From Pseudactinotalea sp. HY158 (lineage in GTDB: Bacteria; Actinomycetota; Actinomycetes; Actinomycetales; Beutenbergiaceae), in assembly GCF_009660225.1 (NCBI RefSeq), contig NZ_CP045920.1:1302001-1366000 (forward strand): 64,000 bases of DNA. The letters run 5' to 3'. Positions 58,011-64,000 of this stretch are shown here, in pieces; the stretch's first letter is position 1; each line of letters opens with the position of its first letter. The position numbers were made by a program, and so were the translations under genes. The notes under the pieces were generated by a model that saw only the letters and a list, made by a program, of their open reading frames with translations, did not search any database and was not told the DNA's origin.

Positions 58011-58721
58011 ATGACAGCACCCCGTAGCGTGGTCATCACCGGTGCGAACCGTGGCATCGGCCGCGCCATCGCCGAACGCTTCGTGGCCGCCGGCGACTCG
58101 GTGGCGACGATCTACCGCAGCGGCGACCTGCCGGACGGCGTGTTCGGGGCCGTGGCGGACATGCGCGACACCGCCGCGATCGACGCCGCGTTCACCGCGA
58201 TCGAGGAGCATCAGGGCGCACCGACCGTGCTCGTCGCCAACGCGGGCATGAACCGGGACACACTCCTCATGCGGATGAGCGACGAGGACTTCACCGACGT
58301 GCTCGACGTCAACCTCACCGGCACGTTCCGCTGCGTGCGCCGCGCCAGCAAGGGGATGATCCGTGCGCGGGCGGGGCGGATCGTGCTCATCTCCTCGGTC
58401 GTGGGTCTCTACGGCTCCCCGGGGCAGGTGAACTACGCGGCCTCGAAGGCGGCGCTGGTGGGAATGGCCCGATCGATCACCCGCGAGCTCGGCGGCCGGG
58501 GCATCACCGCGAACGTCGTCGCGCCCGGCTTCATCGAGACCGCGATGACCGGCGAGCTTCCGGAGGCCACCCAGAAGACCTACCTGGCCGCCATCCCGGC
58601 CGGCCGCTTCGCACAGCCCACCGAGGTCGCCGCCGCCGTCGAGTTCCTCGCCTCGCCCGAGGCCGGCTACATCTCCGGCGCCGTGATCCCGGTCGACGGG
58701 GGCCTGGGCATGGGGCACTGA
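58011..58721 (+). CDS. fabG: 3-oxoacyl-ACP reductase
   Basis: 236-residue short-chain dehydrogenase of fatty acid synthesis. TGANRGIG binds NADPH (about 10-17), NAG at about 80, catalytic Ser in LISSVVGLYG and Tyr/Lys in NYAASKAAL. PGFIETAMT and the ending PVDGGLGMGH are FabG-like. It is paired with fabI as mabA-inhA in mycobacteria. Divergent from the DUF3099 gene. Confidence 0.93.
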   Translation: MTAPRSVVITGANRGIGRAIAERFVAAGDSVATIYRSGDLPDGVFGAVADMRDTAAIDAAFTAIEEHQGAPTVLVANAGMNRDTLLMRMSDEDFTDVLDVNLTGTFRCVRRASKGMIRARAGRIVLISSVVGLYGSPGQVNYAASKAALVGMARSITRELGGRGITANVVAPGFIETAMTGELPEATQKTYLAAIPAGRFAQPTEVAAAVEFLASPEAGYISGAVIPVDGGLGMGH

Positions 58722-58771
58722 CCACCACTCGAACACAGCTCGAACACCACTCGAATCAAGGAGAGGCAGAC

Positions 58772-59539
58772 ATGGGTCTACTCGAGGGCAAGACGCTCCT
58801 CATCACCGGGGTGCTCATGGATTCGTCCATCGGCTTCCACGCCGCCCGCCTGGCCCAGACGGAGGGGGCCCGGGTCGTGCTCACGGGATTCGGCCGCTCG
58901 CTGCGGCTGACCCAGGCGATCTCCCGGCGCCTACCCGAGGCGGCGCCCGTGGTGGAGCTCGACGTGACCAGCGCCGAAGATCTCGCCGCCCTTCCCGACC
59001 GGGTGCGGGAGCACGCCGACTCGCTCGACGGCGTCGTGCACTCGATCGGGTTCGCGCCCCAGAGCGTCATGGGCGGCAACTTCCTCGCCGGCGAATGGGC
59101 CGACGTGGCCACGGCGCTGGAGATCTCCGCCTACTCGCTCAAGTCGCTCGCCGTGGCGGCCAAGCCCCTCATGCCGGCCGGCTCCGCGCTCGTGGGGCTC
59201 ACGTTCGACGCCCGCTACGCCTGGCCGGTCTACGACTGGATGGGCGTGGCCAAGGCGGCCTTCGAGGCCACGAACCGCTACCTCGCCCGCGACCTGGGGC
59301 CGGACGGCATCCGCTGCAACCTCGTCTCCGCCGGACCGATCCGCACGACCGCGGCCAAGTCCATCCCCGGATTCGCTCAGATGGAGGGCGTCTGGCCCGA
59401 GCGCGCGCCGCTGGGCTGGGACGTCGAGGATCCCGAGCCCGCCGCACGGGCCGTGGCGGCGCTGCTCTCGGACTGGTTCCCGGCCACGACCGGGGAGATC
59501 GTGCACGTCGACGGCGGCGTCCACGCGATGGGGCAATAG
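58772..59539 (+). CDS. fabI: enoyl-ACP reductase, FabI/InhA type
   Basis: 255 residues. ITGVLMDSSIGFHAARLAQ is the NADH-binding start, VHSIGFAPQ follows and the active-site Tyr/Lys are in YDWMGVAKAAFE (Y-x6-K), the InhA/FabI form. Last reduction step of fatty-acid elongation, the target of triclosan and (as InhA) isoniazid adducts. AAGGAGAGG at 58758-58766 is a strong ribosome-binding site. The 50-nt gap to fabG contains three repeats of CTCGAA. Confidence 0.95.
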   Translation: MGLLEGKTLLITGVLMDSSIGFHAARLAQTEGARVVLTGFGRSLRLTQAISRRLPEAAPVVELDVTSAEDLAALPDRVREHADSLDGVVHSIGFAPQSVMGGNFLAGEWADVATALEISAYSLKSLAVAAKPLMPAGSALVGLTFDARYAWPVYDWMGVAKAAFEATNRYLARDLGPDGIRCNLVSAGPIRTTAAKSIPGFAQMEGVWPERAPLGWDVEDPEPAARAVAALLSDWFPATTGEIVHVDGGVHAMGQ

Positions 59540-59549
59540 GAGGCCGGTC

Positions 59550-60065
59550 ATGGCCACGCTGCTGCTCCTGCGCCACGCGAAGGCCGAGCCGGGCTCGGGC
59601 CCCGACGAACGTCGCCCCCTCAGTGGCACCGGCCGCGACCAGGCGGGCCGCGTGGCCGAGCACCTGCGCAATCGCCGGCCCGACGTCGTGCTCTGCTCGG
59701 CCGCCGTGCGCACCCAGCAGACCTGGCAGCGCCTCGCCTACGGGCTCGCCGATCACGGGATCGAGGTGGCCGGCATCGAGGTCGTGGTGCTCGAATCCCT
59801 CTACCGGGCGAGCCCGCGCGCGGTGCTCGCGGCGGTGAGCGAGTACGGCGGTGACGCCGGCGTCGTCCTCGTCGTGGGCCACGAGCCGATCATGTCGATG
59901 ACCGCCGCGGCGCTCGCCGGGCCGGGCTCGCGCGAGGCCGGCACGCACGTGGTCGCCGCCGGATTATCGACGGCGTCGCTCGCCGTCATCGAGGTCGACT
60001 CGCCCTGGCACGAGGTCGACTCGGGTCACGCCCGCCTGGTCGAGGTGCTGCACACGCCCGCCTGA
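59550..60065 (+). CDS. histidine phosphatase, SixA-like
   Basis: 171 residues of the phosphoglycerate-mutase-like superfamily: LLLRHAKAEPG with His9, RTQQTWQRL and VVGHEPIMSM with the second histidine. SixA-type proteins remove phosphate from phosphohistidine; the real target here is unknown. It follows fabI by 10 nt and has GGAGG-like AATAGGAGG before the ATG. A 12-bp palindrome CCCGGCGCCGGG (60070-60081) lies after its stop, before a convergent gene. Confidence 0.88.
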   Translation: MATLLLLRHAKAEPGSGPDERRPLSGTGRDQAGRVAEHLRNRRPDVVLCSAAVRTQQTWQRLAYGLADHGIEVAGIEVVVLESLYRASPRAVLAAVSEYGGDAGVVLVVGHEPIMSMTAAALAGPGSREAGTHVVAAGLSTASLAVIEVDSPWHEVDSGHARLVEVLHTPA

Positions 60066-60089
60066 TCGCCCCGGCGCCGGGAGCGCGCG

Positions 60090-60767
60090 TCAGGCTCGGT
60101 CGGGGGAGAGCGTCGCGCGCGCCAGTTGCAGGAGCCGAATCATCTCGTCCGGCGGCGTGTGCGGGAGGTCGATACTCAGGCTCGCGTGATCCACGAGCAG
60201 GACCCCGGAGGTGGCATCGAGGCCCGCGGCGAGCTCGGCGAGACGGGCCGTGTCCGACGGCAGGTCCGCCGCCGGCCAGAGCGCGGCCCGGCCGTGGCCC
60301 CAGGGGAACACCGCCGATCTGGCCGCCACGATGCGCGGGGGACCCACGGTCGCCCCACCGGAGGCCAGGCGTCCCAGCGCGAAGACTCCGGCACCGGGCA
60401 GACGGGGCCGGGTCGGGCTCGAGACGACCCAGGTGACGGTCTGGAACTCGACCGGCGATCCCAGCTTCGACGTCGTCCGCCGCCAGACCGAGATCATCGC
60501 CGGTCGGCCCTCCACCTCGCCGCCGACCGTCAGCAGCGGCTCGAGCCGCCGCACGGTCACGCGTTGGGCCACCGCCGGCGCGGGCGGTCCCGGGACGCGC
60601 TGCCAGCCGTGCGCACGGGCCCAGGACGCGAGGGTGGCCACCTCCTGCTCCGCATCGGCCTCGGCCCGCCTCCGGCTGCGGCCGAGGAGCAGCCGCAGTC
60701 CGATCAGCGCCACCGCGACGACGACGATGAGCACGCCGACGCCCCAGCCGATGGCGCCGGGGGTCAC
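60090..60767 (-). CDS. single-span membrane protein of the second WXG100-like cluster
   Basis: 225 residues. One N-terminal helix ([23 protein letters not shown], about 8-30), then a soluble domain with no family that I recognise, in which [12 protein letters not shown] and [11 protein letters not shown] resemble actinobacterial proteins of unknown function linked to type VII-like loci. GTG start overlaps the YbaB-like gene by 4 nt. Last gene of a five-gene minus-strand unit. Confidence 0.6.
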   Translation of the reverse strand: MTPGAIGWGVGVLIVVVAVALIGLRLLLGRSRRRAEADAEQEVATLASWARAHGWQRVPGPPAPAVAQRVTVRRLEPLLTVGGEVEGRPAMISVWRRTTSKLGSPVEFQTVTWVVSSPTRPRLPGAGVFALGRLASGGATVGPPRIVAARSAVFPWGHGRAALWPAADLPSDTARLAELAAGLDATSGVLLVDHASLSIDLPHTPPDEMIRLLQLARATLSPDRA

Positions 60768-61159
60768 GCGTACTCGGTGTCGATCTGCGTGGGCAGTTGC
60801 GTGCGCGCCGCCGCCTTCGTCATCTCGCGAAGCTGCGGCAGCCCGGCGTACTCCTCGTCGCTGATCGCGTCGATCGCCTCCCGGTACTTGCGCAGCGCGT
60901 CGTTCTGGGCGGCGAGGAATGCTCGGGCGAGGGCCGCGGGACGGTCGAGCGCCGACTCGGTGAACTCGACGTCGTCGATGAGCCCGCCGGCGTCGAGCAC
61001 GATCGTCACCTCCTGCCGAGGTGAACGCCCCTCGACGCGCAGTGCCTGCATGCGGCTCGTCGCCCGCTGCGCCGCCCGCTGGGTGGCGAGGGCCTGCGCC
61101 CGAGCCGCCTCGGTGTCGATGGCTTCGGCCTCGCCGAACGCCGATTCCGCATCGTTCAT
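60764..61159 (-). CDS. YbaB/EbfC-like protein (copy 2)
   Basis: 131 residues. The centre [23 protein letters not shown] is the beta hairpin of the YbaB nucleoid-associated family, and the flanks are helical. In mycobacteria EspL, a YbaB-like protein, is part of the ESX-1 accessory locus, so association with WXG100-like neighbours fits. ATG shares one base with the stop of the upstream gene. Confidence 0.65.
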   Translation of the reverse strand: MNDAESAFGEAEAIDTEAARAQALATQRAAQRATSRMQALRVEGRSPRQEVTIVLDAGGLIDDVEFTESALDRPAALARAFLAAQNDALRKYREAIDAISDEEYAGLPQLREMTKAAARTQLPTQIDTEYA

Positions 61160-61977
61160 CAGTTGCCCTCCAATGCCCCGGCGCCCTGCTCGACACCGCT
61201 GCGCAGGGCCTCGACGGCGGCCTTGATCTGCGAGATCGCCTCGATGACCCGCTCGGCCACGGTCTGACCGGTTCTCGCGGCCGCCGCCAGGTCGTCGATC
61301 TTTCTGGTGACCTGCAGCGTCGTGGTGCCGATCGCCGTGATCGCCTGACCGATGACGACCGGCAGCGCCACGCCGAGGGTGGCGCCGACCTCGATCATGT
61401 AGGCGATGAGGCGCCCGACGAGGTCCGCGATGAGTTCCTTGACGATGGTGCGCACGACCGTCACGATGGCGCTCGCCACGGCGAAGCCGCCGGCGAGCCC
61501 CGACGCCCCGGCGCCCAACCCCTGGATGAGGGCGACGAGCAGCTGCACTCGCTCCGCGTAGGCATCTGCCGCGGCGCCGCTCCAGTCGGCGAGCACGGTC
61601 TGCAGGGCCGTCAGCAGCTCGTCCGCCTCCTGGAACAGCCGCTCGGAGATATTCGACCATGTCTGCGCGATCCCCTCGACGAGGGCGGGATTGCCCGCGA
61701 CCGAATCGAGCAGCTGCGGCAACGGCGGCATGTAGTCCATGAGCATCGCCGCCGCCGAGGACAACAGCGTGCCGAACGGGTCGACCATCCACTCCGCCAC
61801 GCCGACACCGGCGAGGGCCAGGTAGGCCAGGCCTTCCGCCCAGTCGCCCGCGCCGAACTCCTGGCCGGCCGAAAAGGCGTCGCCCACCATCGGGACGTTC
61901 CCGAGGGCCAGGTCCAGGTCGGTCCAGTTCGAGAAGTGGGTGAAGTCATCGGACTCGATTGCGACGAGATCGTTCAC
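61159..61977 (-). CDS. WXG100-like protein with hydrophobic C-terminal half
   Basis: 272 residues. [16 protein letters not shown] at about 135-150 provides the WXG turn; the following [20 protein letters not shown] and [15 protein letters not shown] are hydrophobic helices. Similar in layout to the 241-residue protein at 55454, and both share an L-A-D-W-x-G-x-A-A-D-A core. A type VII-like substrate is likely; no secretion ATPase (EccC) is in the window. Confidence 0.65.
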   Translation of the reverse strand: MNDLVAIESDDFTHFSNWTDLDLALGNVPMVGDAFSAGQEFGAGDWAEGLAYLALAGVGVAEWMVDPFGTLLSSAAAMLMDYMPPLPQLLDSVAGNPALVEGIAQTWSNISERLFQEADELLTALQTVLADWSGAAADAYAERVQLLVALIQGLGAGASGLAGGFAVASAIVTVVRTIVKELIADLVGRLIAYMIEVGATLGVALPVVIGQAITAIGTTTLQVTRKIDDLAAAARTGQTVAERVIEAISQIKAAVEALRSGVEQGAGALEGN

Positions 61978-62327
61978 TCGACACCTCCACCGGAGTACGC
62001 ACCGCGGGAATCGACCTGCATGAGGAGCTTCTGCATCGTCGCGGTCATGTCGTTGTCGCTTCGCTGAGTGTCGTCCCGGCAGGCGCCCACGTCCGTGCTC
62101 AGCCCGTCGACCGCGTACCGGACCGCCGTGACGCCGGCCAGCATCCCGCCCTGGGCGGCGGCCGCGACCGGGAGGAAGAACGGCGAGCAGAGCAATCCGA
62201 ACGCCAGGTTCGACGTGATCACACAGGTTTGGGTGGCACCGCGGATCTCGTCGAAGGACGACGTTCTCGCGTCGAGGGTTCCGCAGTGCCCGGTCAGTGC
62301 CGCGTAGTCGACCTCCACCCCGATCAT
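61974..62327 (-). CDS. small WXG100/EspC-like protein
   Basis: 117 residues, two helical halves around a hydrophobic glycine-rich centre (LCSPFFLPVAAAAQGGMLAG). Position immediately before the 272-residue WXG protein mirrors the 105/241 pair of the first cluster. Overlaps neighbours by 4 nt on both sides. Confidence 0.6.
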   Translation of the reverse strand: MIGVEVDYAALTGHCGTLDARTSSFDEIRGATQTCVITSNLAFGLLCSPFFLPVAAAAQGGMLAGVTAVRYAVDGLSTDVGACRDDTQRSDNDMTATMQKLLMQVDSRGAYSGGGVE

Positions 62328-62683
62328 CGTCCGGCTCCCGACAGGAGCGCGTCGTAAGCGCGGGCGACCGTGTCGTCGTGCAGCGCGGTGAGCGCGTCCC
62401 CGCCGGCCGTGGTGGACGTACCGGTGGGCCGCAGCGCCTCGCGCGCCGACCGGATCGCCCCGAGCGTCAGGTCGCGCAATTGGGCCCCCGTCACCTCGGT
62501 CAGGTCGTCGTCGAACCGGATGTCCGTGACGAAGCCGCGGCCGTCGACCGTGACCTCGACCTCCTCGTCGGGGCTCGCCCCGTGCGACTGCGTCGGAAGC
62601 GACTCCTGCTGCAGTGCCACGGCGGCATTGAAGCGCTCTTGTACGAACGCGCGAATCTCATCGAAAGTCGAGGGTGACGGCAT
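62324..62683 (-). CDS. YbaB/EbfC-like protein (copy 1)
   Basis: 119 residues. DEEVEVTVDGRGFVTDIRFDDD is the central beta hairpin of the YbaB fold, with helices on both sides (TFDEIRAFVQERFNAAVALQ and LRDLTLGAIRSAREAL). First gene of the minus-strand WXG100-like unit. DNA binding is known for the family; a chaperone-like or EspL-like role in secretion is an alternative. Confidence 0.7.
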   Translation of the reverse strand: MPSPSTFDEIRAFVQERFNAAVALQQESLPTQSHGASPDEEVEVTVDGRGFVTDIRFDDDLTEVTGAQLRDLTLGAIRSAREALRPTGTSTTAGGDALTALHDDTVARAYDALLSGAGR

Positions 62684-62729
62684 GATCGAAAAGCTATCGG
62701 GGTCGGTCCGGCCGGTGCAATGGGGTGAA

Positions 62730-63392
62730 CTACCCGTCTCCCGGCAGCGGGGCGAGCGTGCCCGCCAGGTGGGTGAGCACGTCGTCCAGACGCGGGCCGG
62801 GGAGCACGAGGTCGGCCGCCGCCACGAGCACGGGCTTGGCGGCGAAGGCGACCCCGAGCCCGGCGGCGCGCACCATGTCGAGGTCGTTGGCGCCGTCCCC
62901 GATCGCGATCGTGTGGGCCAGGTCGATGCCCTCGGCCGCGGCGAACTCGCGCAGATGCCGCTCCTTGGCGGCCTGGTCGACGATCGGGCCGGTCACCTCC
63001 CCGGTGAGCACGCCGCCCGAGACCACGAGCGTGTTGGCGCGCACGTAGGCGATCGGCAGGTCCGCGACGAACTCGTCGATGATGTTGTGGAATCCGCCGG
63101 AGACGAGCGCGACCGGCCAGCCGGCGCCGGCGCACCGGCGCACGACCTCGAGGGCCCCCGGGGTGAACTCGAGCTCGGAGCGCACGGCCGCGATCGCGCC
63201 CTCCTCCAGGCCCGCCAGCGCCGCCACGCGGGCGCGGAGCGAGGCCGTGAAGTCGAGTTCGCCGGCCATGGCGCGCTCGGTGACGGCCGCGACCTCGGCC
63301 TCCCGGCCGGCGCGGCGGGCGAGCAGGTCGATCTGTTCGGAGGTGATGAACGTGGAGTCCACGTCCATGACGAGGAGATGGCGAGCAGTCAT
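62730..63392 (-). CDS. serB: phosphoserine phosphatase
   Basis: 220-residue HAD phosphatase giving serine. Motif I is LLVMDVDSTFI (consensus DMDST), the glutamate cap residue is in DFTASLRARVAAL, SGGFHNII is motif II and AIGDGANDLDM motif III. It lacks the N-terminal ACT domains of many actinobacterial SerB2 proteins, so it is the short form. Confidence 0.92.
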   Translation of the reverse strand: MTARHLLVMDVDSTFITSEQIDLLARRAGREAEVAAVTERAMAGELDFTASLRARVAALAGLEEGAIAAVRSELEFTPGALEVVRRCAGAGWPVALVSGGFHNIIDEFVADLPIAYVRANTLVVSGGVLTGEVTGPIVDQAAKERHLREFAAAEGIDLAHTIAIGDGANDLDMVRAAGLGVAFAAKPVLVAAADLVLPGPRLDDVLTHLAGTLAPLPGDG

Positions 63393-63399
63393 GCCTGTG

Positions 63400-63405
63400 A
63401 TCGTA
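63400..63405 (-). promoter_or_regulatory. candidate -10 for leaderless serB
   Basis: Minus-strand TACGAT (63405 to 63400) is followed by CACAGGC and the ATG, 7 nt. Confidence 0.4.
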
Positions 63406-63428
63406 GAGGGCGGGCGCGCGCCGGCGAC

Positions 63429-64000
63429 TCAGCGCTTCGCGATCCGGGCACCCTTCGGCACGACGGTCACGCCCTCGGCGGTCGTGGTGAACCCGCGCTC
63501 GGCGTCCAGTTCCGCGTCGATGCCCACGCTCGCGCCCTCCTCGACCGTGACGTTCTTGTCGAGGATCGCGTTCTGGACCTGGGCGTGCCGGGCCACCTTG
63601 ACGCCGTCGAGGAGCACGGAGCCCCCCACGGTCGCCCACGAGTTGATGCGCACGCCGGGGGACAGGACCGACCCGGCGACCTCCCCGCCGGAGACGACGA
63701 CCCCGGGGGAGATGATCGAGTCGGTCGCCCGCCCCACCCGGTCGCCGGTCGCGTGCACGAACTTCGCCGGCGGGAGGCCGACGTAGCCGGTGTACAGCGG
63801 CCAGTCGTCGTTGTAGAGGTTGAACACGGGCTCGACCGCGATGAGGTCCATGTTCGCCTCGTAGTACGAGTCGAGGGTTCCCACGTCGCGCCAGTAGTCC
63901 TGGTCGCGGGGCTTGGACCCGGGCACCTCGTTGCGGATGAAGTCGTACAGGCCGGCCTCGCCGCGCTCGACGAAATAGGGCACGATGTCACCGCCCATGT
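63429..64000 (-). CDS. glgC: glucose-1-phosphate adenylyltransferase, C-terminal part (runs off the window)
   Basis: Only the last 190 residues are here; the 5' part lies beyond 64000. [19 protein letters not shown] and [19 protein letters not shown] are the conserved end of the catalytic domain, followed by the left-handed beta-helix (hexapeptide repeats such as [14 protein letters not shown] and [15 protein letters not shown]). Makes ADP-glucose for glycogen. The ATG visible at 63998 is an internal methionine, not the start. Confidence 0.92.
   Translation of the reverse strand, partial: MGGDIVPYFVERGEAGLYDFIRNEVPGSKPRDQDYWRDVGTLDSYYEANMDLIAVEPVFNLYNDDWPLYTGYVGLPPAKFVHATGDRVGRATDSIISPGVVVSGGEVAGSVLSPGVRINSWATVGGSVLLDGVKVARHAQVQNAILDKNVTVEEGASVGIDAELDAERGFTTTAEGVTVVPKGARIAKR

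Overview
The window is high-GC actinobacterial DNA, most likely from the order Micrococcales. The evidence is the strong G/C third-position bias, many GTG starts, an actinobacterial 23S rRNA that carries the large high-GC insertion near 22470-22620, an argCJBDFRGH operon containing argR, the SteA/SteB/MurJ group, an InhA-type FabI and the CtaA / ABC transporter / SufR / SUF arrangement known from mycobacteria. I do not assign a genus. I saw no insertion sequence, prophage, CRISPR array, tRNA gene or replication origin.

Layout. 1-4500: a GH5 glycosidase, a GPH-type sugar symporter and a CynX/NimT-type MFS exporter. 4500-7100: a flavodoxin-domain gene facing a quinone oxidoreductase and peptide deformylase. 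7118-15797: the complete arginine operon argC-J-B-D-F-R-G-H, almost entirely linked by 4-nt overlaps and preceded by an ARG-box-like operator. 15782-18372: a small P-loop kinase, a 3-methyladenine glycosylase and tyrS. 18373-24342: an rRNA operon (16S-23S-5S) with two promoter candidates, a G-rich tract, an antitermination-like element, processing stems and a strong terminator.

24416-31485: a very unusual protein with about 41 DRGGYQG-type repeats, then a HAD phosphatase, a small protein, tlyA, nadK and recN. 31504-39771: the cell-envelope/division group steA, steB, a MraY-like membrane protein, murJ and a frameshifted glycosyltransferase, followed by pyrG and a NUDIX hydrolase. 39885-40220: a 62-bp tandem repeat array with hairpin potential. 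40233-51924: ctaA, then a divergent response regulator / 21-residue micropeptide / histidine kinase unit, then a two-gene ABC-2 transporter, sufR and the SUF operon sufB-D-(Rieske)-C-S-U-T. The two-component unit sits inside what is otherwise a conserved actinobacterial neighbourhood.

51929-64000: gluconokinase, an ABC-F ATPase, a first group of type-VII-secretion-like (WXG100-like) small proteins, SURF1 with two small genes, fabG, fabI, a SixA-type phosphatase, a second WXG100-like group bracketed by two YbaB-like proteins, serB, and the 3' part of glgC, which runs off the window.

Most genes are housekeeping. The parts most worth following are the RGG-like repeat protein beside the rRNA operon, the micropeptide/two-component unit, the 62-bp hairpin array and the two orphan WXG100-like clusters. 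At least nine genes have a TANNNT hexamer 6-8 nt before the start codon, or 1-2 nt more in one case, which suggests leaderless transcripts.
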